From Eledone cirrhosa (lineage: Eukaryota > Mollusca > Cephalopoda > Octopoda > Eledonidae), in contig OZ024743.1 in assembly GCA_964016885.1 (NCBI GenBank), positions 81,255,467 to 81,319,466 of the forward strand: 64,000 bases of DNA. Reading direction: 5' to 3'. How positions within the stretch are numbered: position 1 is the first letter of the stretch; the number at the start of each line of letters is the position of its first letter. A program made the translations under genes and the position numbers. This document shows, piece by piece, positions 30,701 to 41,639 of this stretch. The notes below the pieces were generated by a model, which saw only the letters and a program-made list of their open reading frames with translations, searched no databases and was not told the origin of the DNA.

Positions 30701-33700
30701 AACCTAACCCGAGTGTCATCTACCAACTGAACCTCACCCGAATGTCATCTACCAATTGAACATAACCCAAGTGTCATGTACCAACTGCACCTAACCCAAG
30801 TGTCATATACCAACTGAACCTAACCTGAATGTCATCTACCAATTGAACATAACCCAAGTGTCATGTACCAATTGAACCTAACCCGAGTGTCATGTACCAA
30901 CTGAAACCAACCTGAATGTCATCTACCAACTGAACCTAACCCGAGTGTCATGTACCAACTGAACCTAAACCGAGTGTCATCAAGCAACTGAACCTAACCT
31001 GAATGTCATCAACCAATTGAACATAACCCAAGTGTCATGTACCAACTGAACCTAAACCGTGTGTCATCAACCAACTGAACCTAACCTGAATGTCATCTAC
31101 CAATTGAACATAACCCAAGTGTCATGTACCAACTGAACCTAAACCGAGTGTCATCAACCAACTGAACCTAACCCGAGTGTCATCTACCAATTGAACATAA
31201 CCCAAGTGTCATGTACCAACTGAACCTAAACCGAGTGTCATCAACCAACTGAACCTAACCTGAATGTCATCTACCAATTGAACATAACCCAAGTGTCATG
31301 TACCAACTGAACCTAACCCGAATGTCATGTACCAACTGAAACTAACCAAAGTGTCATGTACCAACTGAACCTAACCCGAGTGTCATGTACCAACTGAACC
31401 TAACCCAAGTGTCATCTACTAACTGAACCTAACCCGAATGTCATGTACCAACTGAACCTAACCCAAGTCTCATGTACCAACTGTTCCTAACCCGAATGTC
31501 ATGTACCAATTGAACATATCCCAAGTGTCATGTACCAACTGAACCTAACCTGAATGTCATGTACCAACTGAACCTAACCCAAGTGTCATGTACCAACTGA
31601 ACCTAACCCGAGTGTCATGTACCAACTGAATCTAACCCGAGTGTCATGTACCAACTGAACCTAACCCGAGTGTCATGTACCAACTGAACTTAACCCTAGT
31701 GTCATCTACCAACTGAACCTAACCCAAGTGTCATGTACCAACTGAATCTAACCCGAGTGTCATGTACCAACTGAATCTAACCCGAGTGTCATGTACCAAC
31801 TGAACTTAACCCTAGTGTCATCTACCAACTGAACCTAACCCAAGTGTCATGTACCAACTGAATCTAACCCGAGTGTCATGTACCAACTGAATCTAACCCG
31901 AGTGTCATGTACCAACTGAACTTAACCCTAGTGTCATCTACCAACTGAACCTAACGCGAATGTCATGTACCAAATAAACCTAACCTGAGTGTCATGTACC
32001 AACTGAACCTAACCCGAGTGTCATGTTCCAACTGAACATAACACGAGTGTCGTCTACCACCTGAACCTGACCCAAGTGTCATGTAACAACTGAACCTAAC
32101 CAGAATGTTATGTACCAACTGACCCTAACCCAAATGTCAGGTACCTACTAAACCTAACCCGATTGTCATGTACAAACTGAACCTAACACAAGTGTCATGT
32201 ACCAACTCAACCTAACCCGAGTGTCATGTAGCAATTGAACAGAACCCAAGTGTCATGTACCAACTGAACCTAAACCGAGTGTCATCTACCAACTGAACCT
32301 AACCTGAGTGTCATCTACCAATTGAACATAACCCAAGTGTCATGTACCAACTGAACCTAAACTGAGTGTCATCTACCAACTGAACCTAACCTGAGTGTCA
32401 TCTACCAATTGAACATAACCCAAGTGTCATGTATCAACCTAACCTAACCCAAATGTCATGTACCAACTGAACCTAACACGAGTGTCATGTATCAACTAAA
32501 CCTAACCTGCGTGTCATGTACCAGCTGAACCTAACCCGAATGTCATGTACCAACTGTACCTAACCCAAATGTCATGTACCAATTGAACATAACCCAAGGG
32601 TCATGTACCAACTGAACCTAACCCGAGTGTCATGTACCAACTGAACCAAACCCAAGTGTCATGTACCAACTGAACCTAACCCGAATGTCATGTACCAAGT
32701 GAACCTAACCCAAGTGTCGTGTACCAACTGAACCGAGCCCGAATGTCATGTACCAACTGAACCTAACCCGAATGTCATGTACCAACTGAACCTAACCCCA
32801 GTGTCATGTACCAATTGAACTTAACCCGAGTGTCATGTACCGACTTAACCTAACGCGAGTGTCATGTACCAACTGAACCTAACCCGAGTGTCATCTACCA
32901 ACTGAACCTAACGCGAATGTCATGTACCAAATAAACCTAACCTGAGTGTCATGTACCAACTGAACCTAACCCGAGTGTCATGTACCAACTGAACCTAACC
33001 CAAGTGTCATCTACCAACTGAACCTAACCCGAATGTCATCTACCAACTGAACCTAACCTGAGTGTCATGTACCAACTGAACCTAACCCAAGTGTCATGTA
33101 CCAACTGAACCTAACCCGAGTGTCATGTACCTACTAAACCTAACCCGATTGTCATGTACAAACTGAACCTAACACAAGTGTCATGTACCAACTCAACCTA
33201 ACCCGAGTGTCATCTACCAATTGAACATAACCCGTATGTCATCTACTAATTGAACATAACCCAAGTGTCATGTACCAACTAAACTTAACCTGAGTGTCAT
33301 GTACTTTCTGAACCTAACCCGAATGTCATGTACCAACTGAACCTAACCCGAATGTCATCTACCAATTGAACATAACCAGAGTGTCATGTACCAACTGAAT
33401 GTAACACGAATGTCATGTACCAACTGAACCTAATCCGAGTGTCATGTACCAACTGAACCTAACCCAAGTGTCATGTACCAACTGAACCTAACCCGAGTGT
33501 CATGTACCAACTGAACCTAACCCGAGTGTCATGTACCAACTGAACCAAACCCAAGTGTCATGTACCAACTGAACCTAACCCGAATGTCATGTACCAAGTG
33601 AACCTAACCCAAGTGTCGTGTACCAACTGAACCTAGCCCGAATGTCATGTACCAACTGAACCTAACCCGAATGTCATGTACCAACTGAACCTAACCCCAG

Positions 33701-34980
33701 TGTCATGTACCAATTGAACTTAACCCGAGTGTCATGTACCGACTTAACCTAACGCGAGTGTCATGTACCAACTGAACCTAACCCGAGTGTCATCTACCCA
33801 CTGAACCTAACGCGAATGTCATGTACCAAATAAACCTAACCTGAGTGTCAGGTACCAACTGAACCTAACCCGAGTGTCATGTACCAACTGAACCTAACCC
33901 AAGTGTCATCTACCATCTGAACCTAACCCGAGTGTCATGTACCTACTAAACCTAACCCGATTGTCATGTACAAACTGAACCTAACACAAGTGTCATGTAC
34001 CTAACCCGAGTGTCATGTACCAATTGAACATAACCCGTATGTCATCTACCAACTGAACCTATCCCTAATGTCATCTACGAATTGAACATAACCCAAGTGT
34101 CATGTACCAACTAAACTTAACCTGAGTGTCATGTACTTTCTGAACCTAACCCGAATGTCATGTACCAACTGCACCTAACCCGAATGTCATCTACCAATTG
34201 AACATAACCAGAGTGTCATGTACCAACTGAATGTAACACGAATGTCATGTACCAACTGAACCTAATCCGAGTGTCATGTACCAACTGAACCTAACCCAAG
34301 TGTCATGTACCAACTGAACCTAACCCGAGTGTCATGTACCAACTGAACCTAACCCAAGTGTCATGTACCAACTAAACCTAACCCGAATGTCATGTACCAA
34401 CTGAACCTAAACCAAGTGTCACGTACCAACTGAACCTAACACAAATGTCATGTACCAACTGAACCTAACCCAAGTGTCATGTACCAAGTGAACCTAACCC
34501 GAATGTCATGTACCAACTGAACCTAACCCAATTGTCATGTACCAGCTGAACCTAACCCAAGTGTCATGTACCAAGTGAACCTAACCCGAATGTCATGTAC
34601 CAACTGAACCTAACCCAATTGTCATGTACCAACTGAACCTAACCCAAGTGTCACGTACCAACTGAACCTAACACGAATGTCATGTACCAACTGAACCTAA
34701 TCCAAGTGTCATGTACCAACTGAACCTAACCCAAGTGTCATGTACCAACTGAACCTAACCCAAGTGTCATGTACCAAGTGAACCTAACCCGAATGTCATC
34801 TACCAATTGAACATAACCCGAATGTCATGTACCAACTGAATGTAACACGAATGTCATGTACCAACTGAACCTAACCCGAGTGTCATGTACCAACTGAACC
34901 TAACCCGAATGTCATGTACCAACTGAACCTAACCGGAGTGTCATGTACCAATTGAACCTAACCCAAGTGTCATGTACCGA

Positions 34981-37070
34981 ATTAAACTAACCCAAGTGTC
35001 ATGTACCAACTGAACCTAACCCAAGTGTCATCTACCAACTGAACCTAACCCGAATGTCATGTACCAACTGAACCTAACCCGAGTGTCATGTACCAATTGA
35101 ACCTAACCCGAGTGTCATGTACCAACTGAACCTAACCCGAATATCATGTACCAACTGAACCTAACCCAAGTGTCATGTACCAATTGAACCTAACCCGAGT
35201 GTCATGTACCAGCTGAACCTAACCCGAATGTCATGTACTAAATGAACATAACCCAACTGTCATCTACCAACTGAACCTAACCCGAGTGTCATGTACCAAC
35301 TGAACCTAACCTGAATGTCATGTACCTACTGAACCTAACCCAAGTGTCATGTACCAACTGAACCTAACCTGAATGTCATGTACCTACTGAACCTAACCCA
35401 AGTGTCATCTACTAATTGCTCCTAATCCAAATATCATGTACCAACTGAACCTAATGCAAGTGTCATGTACCAACTGAACCTAACCCAAGAGTCATGTACC
35501 AATTGAACCTAACCCGAATGTCATGTACTAAATGAACATAACCCTAGTGTCATCTACCAACTGAACCTAACCCGAGTCTCATGTACCAACTGAACCTAAC
35601 CCGGGTGTCATGTACCAACTGAACCTAACCCGAATGTCATGTACCAACTGAACCTAACCCAGTGTCATGTACCAACTGAACCTAACCCGAATGTCATGTA
35701 CCAACTGATCCTAACCTGAGTGTCATGTACCAACTGAACCTAACCCAAGTGTCATGTACCAACTGAACCTAACCCGAGTGTCATCTACCAACTGAACCTA
35801 ACCCGAGTGTCATGTCCCAACTGAACCTAACCTGAGTGTCATGTACCAATTGAACCTAGCCCGAGTGTCATGTACCAACTGAACCTAACCCAAGTGTCGT
35901 GTACCAACTGAACCTAACCCAAGTGTCATGTACCAACTGAATCTAACCCAAGTGTCATGTACCAACTGAACCTAACCCAAGTGTCGTGTACCAACTGAAC
36001 CTAACCCGAATGTCATGTACCAACTGTACCTAACCCGAATGTCATGTACCAACTGAATCTAACCCGAATGTCATGTACCAACTGAACCTAACCCGAATGT
36101 CCTGTACCATCTGAACCTAACCAGAGTGTCATGTACCAACTGAACCTAACCCGAGTGTCATGTACCAACTGAACCTAAACCAAGTGTCATCTACCAATTG
36201 AACCTAACCCAAATGTCATCTACCATCTGAACCTAACCCAAGTGTCATCTACGAACTGAACCTAAACCGAGTGTCATGTACCAACTGAACCTAAACCGAG
36301 TGTCATGTACCAACTGAACCTAACCAAAGTGTCACGTACCAACTGAACCTAACCCGAGTATCATGTACAAACTGAACCTAACCCGAATGTCATCTATCAA
36401 CTGAACCTAACCCGAGTGTCATGTACCAACTGAACCTAACCCGAGTGTCATGTACCAACTGAACCTAACCCGAGTGTCATCTACCAACTGAACCTAACTC
36501 GAGTGTCATGTACCAACATAACCTAACCCCAATGTCATGTACCAATTAAACCTAACCCGAGTGTCATGTACCAACTGAACCTAACCCGAGTGTCATCTAC
36601 CAACTGAACATAACCCAAGTGTCATGTACCAATTGAACCTAACCCGAGTGTCATGTACCAACTGAACCTAACCCGAGTGTCATGTACCAACTGAACCTAA
36701 CCCGAGTGTCATGTACCAACTGAACCTAACCCGAGTGTCATGTACCAACTGAACCTAACCCGAGTGTCATGTACCAACTGAACCTAACACGAGTGTCATC
36801 TACCAACTGAACCTAACCGGAATGTCATGTACCAACTGAACCTAACCCGAGTGTCATGTATCAACTAAACCTAACCCGAGTGTCATGTACCAACTGAACC
36901 TAACACGAGTGTCATCTACCAACTGAACCTAACCCGATTGTCATGTACCAATTGAACCTAACCCGAGTGTCATGTACCAACTGAACCTAACCCGAGTGTC
37001 ATGTACCAACTGAACCTAACCCGAATGTCATGTACCAACTGAACCTAACACGAGTCTCATGTACCAACTG
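34981..37070 (+). repeat. Satellite block repeating the start of the window
   Basis: The unusual monomer beginning ATTAAACTAACCC starts at 1, 4,922, 19,773, 20,788 and 34,981. The following variants (ATATCATGTACC, ACTAAATGAACAT, ACTAATTGC, GAGTCATGTACC) keep the same order after each, for about 0.5 kb at 1 and more than 1.5 kb at 4,922, 20,788 and 34,981. This marks a large, repeatedly copied segment. Confidence 0.75.
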
Positions 37071-37722
37071 AACCTAACCCGAGTGTCATGTACCAACCTA
37101 ACCTAACCCGAGTGTCATGTACCAACTGAACCTAACACAAGTGTCATGTACCAACTGAACCTAATCCAAGTGTCATGTACCAACTGAACCTAACCCGAGT
37201 GCCATCTACCAATTGAACTTAACCAAAGTGTCATGTACCAACTGAACCTAACCCGATTGTCATGTACCAATTGAACCTAACCCAAGTGTCATGTACCAAC
37301 TGAACCTAACCCGATTGTCATGTACCAACTGAACCTAACCCGAGTGCCATCTACCAATTGAACTTAACCAAAGTGTCATGTACCAACTGAACCTAACCCG
37401 AGTGTCATGTACCAACTGAACCTAACCCGATTGTCATGTACCAACTGAACCTAACCCGAGTGTCATGTACCAACTGAACCTAACCCGAGTCTCATGTACC
37501 AACTGAACCTAACCCGAATCTCATGTACCAACTGAACCTAACCCGAATCTCATGTACCAACTGAACCTAACCCTAGTGTCATCTACCAACTGAACCTAAC
37601 CCGAATGTCATGTACCAACTGAACCTAACCCGAATGTCATCTACCAACTGAACCTAACCCTAGTGTCATCTACCAACTGAACCTAACCCGAATGTCATCT
37701 ACTAATTGAACCTAACCCTTGT

Positions 37723-38060
37723 AAGTGAAAGTGTTTAAACGGAAGTTACATGAAAGCCGTTCCAATGGACTGTATGCCTAACACAAACTTCCAGTACTGA
37801 CAGACATTGTGTAATGATAACTTTACCTGAGGTGTACGTTTGAGGTTGCACGTGTCTGTGGAATATTTGATCACTTATCCTTTAAATTGATTGAATGATT
37901 GAATATTTATCATTGAAGATCTAGGATGATACATCATAGGAAGTTGTGGAGTGATGTTGTTGGTTGTGGTGGTGGTGATGTCGTTGTTGTTGGTTGTGAT
38001 GTTGTTTTGGCTGTAGTTGGATGTGGTGGTAGTGATGTTCTTGTTGTTGGTTGTGGTGGT
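37723..38060. other. Unique sequence flanking the satellite, no gene seen
   Basis: Non-repetitive sequence follows the last monomer. From about 37,930 it becomes a G/T-biased tract built on TTGTTGTTGG and TGGTGGTAGTGATG words. Open frames across it and into the adjacent tetranucleotide tract translate to His/Tyr/Ile or Val/Gly low-complexity strings and are not believable genes. Confidence 0.7.
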
Positions 38061-38088
38061 AGTGATATATATACATGCATACATACAC

Positions 38089-38123
<35 letters not shown>

Positions 38124-38382
38124 TGTATGTATGTATGTATGTATGTATGTATATGTATGTCTATGTATGTATATATATGTATGTCTATGTATGTATGTAT
38201 AGATGTATGCCTGTACATGTGTATCTATGCATGCATCCATATGTATATGTATGTATACATGCGTGTATGTGTATGAATGTATGTATGAATGCATAAATGA
38301 ATGTACATATATATATGTATTAAATGTATGTATGTATATATGTATAAATATATATTAACACACCTATACAAACACACACACA

Positions 38383-38412
<30 letters not shown>
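38061..38412. repeat. (ATGT)n and (TA)n microsatellite
   Basis: About 100 bp of almost pure ATGT repeats, then degenerate ATGT/ATAC sequence, then a (TA)n run up to 38,412 that abuts the foldback element. Confidence 0.9.
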
Positions 38413-38416
<4 letters not shown>

Positions 38417-38538
38417 AAAAAGTATGACCCCGACGGCAGAGCTCAAGCCGTTTCGACGGCTATTTCTGGACTACTATTAGTCTAGAAATAGCCGCCGAAA
38501 GGACTTGAGCTCTGCCGTCGGGGTCATACTTTTTCCTA
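38413..38538. mobile_element. 126-bp foldback (MITE-like) inverted repeat
   Basis: Two arms of 61 bp, 38,413-38,473 and 38,478-38,538, are reverse complements with about four mismatches around a 4-nt CTAT centre. The outer ends read TAGGAAAAAGTATGACCCCG and its complement. The left end touches a (TA)n tract. There is no coding capacity. Such a short, near-perfect palindrome fits a MITE or other foldback element. A transcript would form a hairpin of about 60 bp, so a small-RNA precursor is an alternative. Confidence 0.8.
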
Positions 38539-38879
38539 TTTCCCACTCTACTACTCTAAGTATTGAGTACTCTGGTGAATTATGATCCATCTGGTTCCTT
38601 ACCACATTTCCTTTGTTATATATATATATATATAATCAGTTCCTGATTATAACTGGAATTCTATAAGAATCCAGCATCTATAATTCTCGGCCCAGGCAGC
38701 GGAGTGTGTGGTCTTGATAAACGCTAAACAAACGAGAAACAAACTGTCGATCACCTTCTCTTGTTTTTGCTGAGAATAAGTAAGTGACATAGTCACTACT
38801 TTAAAACTCATAGCGAAAGGTCTTCTAAATATTTTAAAATAAACATACATTATGTTGCCGAATATATTGTATATACATA
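38539..38879. other. Low-copy sequence, no gene seen
   Basis: AT-rich sequence with a short (TA)n run at about 38,617-38,634. An 84-codon open frame on the minus strand (38,647-38,901) has no recognisable motif and runs into the SINE tail, so I do not call it a gene. Confidence 0.5.
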
Positions 38880-39066
38880 TAATTGTTTCTACTTTTGGCA
38901 CAAGGCCAGCAATTAATCAGTGTATTACTGGTACTTTATTTTATCGACCCCGTAAGGATGAAAGGCAAAGTTAACCTCGGCGGGATTTTGAACTCAGATC
39001 ATAAAGGGAGGTAACTCTATGCTTCAAAGCATGGTGTCCGACTCTCTACCGATACTACCAATCCAC
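38880..39066 (-). mobile_element. tRNA-headed SINE, short-linker type
   Basis: Reverse complement of the cephalopod-type SINE. The tRNA-related head is at the high-coordinate end, with a GAGTTCAAAATCCCGCC B-box region near 38,985. A conserved body GGTCGATAAAATAAAGTACC follows, and the tail ends CCTTGTGCC then a GTAGAAACAATT terminus at 38,881. The usual head start GGGCGGTGG is replaced here by unrelated sequence that leads into an ACT microsatellite. Confidence 0.88.
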
Positions 39067-39084
39067 GTCTGGACTGGACAGGAG

Positions 39085-39188
39085 GTTATTACTACTACTA
39101 CTGCTGCTGCTGCTGCTACTACTACTACTACTACTTTTACTACTAGTAATGTTACTATTACTACTACTGTATATATATATATATATAT
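39085..39188. repeat. (ACT)n/(GCT)n and (TA)n microsatellites
   Basis: About 50 bp of ACT repeats interrupted by five GCT units, then mixed ACT sequence and a short (TA)n run. The 20 bp before it (ACGTCTGGACTGGACAGGAG) recurs identically before another ACT tract at 39,713. Confidence 0.9.
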
Positions 39189-39374
39189 AATTGTTTCTAC
39201 GTTAGGCACAAGGCCAGCAATGATCCAGTGCATTACTGGTACTTTATTTTATCGACCACGTAACGATGAAAGGCAAAGTCACTTCGGCGGGATTTGAACT
39301 CAGATCGTAAAGGGACGCAACTATGCTGGAAAGCATGGCGTCCGACCCTCTACCGATACTGCCAATTCACCGCC

Positions 39375-39375
<1 letters not shown>
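39189..39375 (-). mobile_element. tRNA-headed SINE, short-linker type
   Basis: A full-length copy on the minus strand. The terminus AATTGTTTCTAC is at 39,189, the body TTTTATCGACC is central, and the head ends in CACCGCCC at 39,375 (GGGCGGTG on the minus strand). It is bounded by (TA)n on both sides, so the target-site duplication cannot be read. Confidence 0.92.

Positions 39376-39430
<55 letters not shown>
39376..39430. repeat. (TA)n microsatellite
   Basis: A pure TA run of about 55 bp between the SINE and an inverted repeat. Confidence 0.95.
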
Positions 39431-39432
<2 letters not shown>

Positions 39433-39517
39433 TGGAAACACATACATAGGTCTGACACACACATTACACTCACACGCGCAACCATACAGATATACCTATG
39501 TATGTGTTTCCAGAATA
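39428..39517. repeat. 90-bp inverted repeat with perfect 24-bp arms
   Basis: The arms 39,428-39,451 and 39,494-39,517 are exact reverse complements (TATTCTGGAAACACATACAT...). They enclose 42 bp rich in CACAC. The element could be a small foldback transposon or a cruciform. It adjoins the (TA)n tract. Confidence 0.8.
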
Positions 39518-39712
39518 TTTGTGTAAAATAACCCTAGTCTATTTCCTTAGTGTTTTATCCATCAGTAACTTCGAAAGAGAAAAAAATAGCAAAACTTGCA
39601 ATAAACCAGAACTGAAATAGTTACAACGAGAATCTCGTTATATCTCGTTACAGCGCGACTTTGATGGCAGTTTTAGTATTAGTCTCTTACACAGCTTGGC
39701 ACTGGTTCAATG
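39518..39712. other. Low-copy sequence, no gene seen
   Basis: AT-rich sequence with a direct repeat of ATCTCGTTA words near 39,630-39,650. No motif was recognised. Confidence 0.5.
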
Positions 39713-39734
39713 ACGTCTGGACTGGACAGGAGTT

Positions 39735-39770
<36 letters not shown>

Positions 39771-39930
39771 AATAATAAAAAAATATTATTATCATTTATT
39801 GTCATCAACAACAACAACAACATCATCATCATCATCATCATCAACATCAACATCATCAATATCAACATCATCAACATCATCACCAACAACAACAACATCA
39901 ATAAAAGCAATAACAATAATCATTGTACGT
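39713..39930. repeat. (ACT)n, (AAC)n and (ATC)n trinucleotide tract
   Basis: Begins with the 20-bp lead ACGTCTGGACTGGACAGGAG, then about 13 ACT units, then mixed ATC and AAC units to about 39,930. The 96-codon open frame across it is a Thr/Ser homopolymer artefact. Confidence 0.9.
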
Positions 39931-40580
<650 letters not shown>

Positions 40581-40739
40581 TGTATATATATAAATGGAAA
40601 AGAATGAAACGAAATTTCATTTCTCACTCTTAGTACGGCTGATACCTCAATATAAGTATGTATACGTACATACATATATGTGTACAGACGTACAGTAGTA
40701 TGTATATATATACATACATGCACACATATATATGTACGT

Positions 40740-41213
40740 ATGGGTTTACCGAACATTTATTATAATGTTTGGTTTGTTTGTAAACAAACAGCCCGAATTA
40801 TGCCGTACAGTGCTCGGCAACCATCGTCGCCCTTTTGTTCAACACTGACACAGGAATTGGAGGTTCTCATACAGATGAGACCAGAGAGAATCGCCGGAAT
40901 ACCCGACCGAGTACTACTGGATGGTCGAACTTTCATTAATATTACGGTGGAAGGCAGGAGGCCATCATGTTACCACTGCGCTGGCAGAGGTCACCTGAGG
41001 ACTGCCTGCCCTCTACTAACAAGAAAAAAAACACTGCTACAAACACCACAACAACAACAAATACAAAAGACCACGAAACAAATCACAGTAACCCCCCCCC
41101 CCCCACACACACACACAGAAAACAAGCACAAATACACACACCAACACAACACTACCACAAAATATCCTCCTACCCCAGAACACGGACGAAAACCTCCTTA
41201 CATCGGAGCATAG
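40740..41213 (+). pseudogene. ORF1 remnant with CCHC zinc knuckle
   Basis: The frame open from 40,680 includes an ATG at 40,740 followed by MGLPNIYY; the first 20 codons before it are TA/CA microsatellite translation, so I start at 40,740. A C-x2-C-x4-H-x4-C knuckle (CYHCAGRGHLRTAC) lies at 40,968-41,009, preceded by a basic GRRPS stretch. In LINE ORF1 proteins such knuckles bind the element RNA and help target-primed reverse transcription. After the knuckle the frame turns into Thr/Pro/Gln-rich low-complexity sequence with a C13 run near 41,092, and it stops at 41,213. At about 158 codons it is much shorter than usual ORF1 proteins, so it is probably truncated at both ends by decay or 5' loss. 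Confidence 0.7.
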
Positions 41214-41419
41214 CGAAGATGGAGAGTCGTTCCGACCAGTAAAAAGAAAAAAAAGGAAACATACCACTAACAGAAACCAAACACATACAGAAGAAACCAA
41301 CAAAACACAAATAACCCCTCCCCATTACACAACACTAACAGCGTAACAGAAAAAAACATTACAGTACACTTACATCAACAAAAAAACAAAAAAAACTGCT
41401 CAATATAATAAACAGTAAT

Positions 41420-41509
41420 CCTTCGGTGCAAACCGAAGGGCCAAATTTTAAGAAAGAGGATGACTCTCCACACACCTCAAAATGATAAAGGTCCCCATGA
41501 ACCTTTATC
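41420..41509 (+). other. Two inter-ORF hairpins
   Basis: CCTTCGGT/ACCGAAGG (41,420-41,439) forms an 8-bp stem closed by a GCAA tetraloop, which is a GNRA class loop. GATAAAGGT/ACCTTTATC (41,484-41,509) forms a 9-bp stem with an 8-nt loop. Both lie between the ORF1 and ORF2 remnants of the LINE. A role in reinitiation or RNA packaging is speculation. Confidence 0.5.
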
Positions 41510-41639
41510 AAACTTTAAAAAACGTGTATAAAGAGGACGTGGGGCCCCCTGTAACAAAGCATTTAACCGCATCCTCTTAAAAGGTTTCCCATCCCCTCCT
41601 TAGACACCCACACAACTCCAAATACCCCAACCCCACCAC

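Larger units (their letters stand above)
1..37722 (+). repeat. 29-bp satellite array, about 1,300 monomers
   Basis: One continuous head-to-tail array with a period of 29 bp. Nearly every monomer carries the words CCTAACCC, GTGTCATGTACC and AACTGAAC in that order. All monomers seen are in the same orientation, and no other element interrupts the array. Common variants are CCCGAG/CCCAAG/CCTGAG at the only consensus CpG, CATGTACC/CATCTACC, and ACCAACTG/ACCAATTG; the AATTG form is usually followed by AACATAACC. Because 29 is not a multiple of 3, each frame meets the TAA and TGA of the monomer within three units, which explains why no long ORF exists here. The array begins before the window and ends at about 37,722, where unique sequence starts abruptly. 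A centromeric, subtelomeric or heterochromatic role is possible but is not shown by the sequence. Confidence 0.97.

Noticed and set aside
1..37722. CRISPR-like array of 29-bp repeats
   Set aside because: The 29-bp units are directly adjacent with no unique spacers, and the context is a eukaryotic repeat landscape.
1..37722. True telomere array
   Set aside because: Only one CCTAACCC octamer occurs per 29 bp; there is no run of CCCTAA units, and the array ends inside the chromosome sequence.
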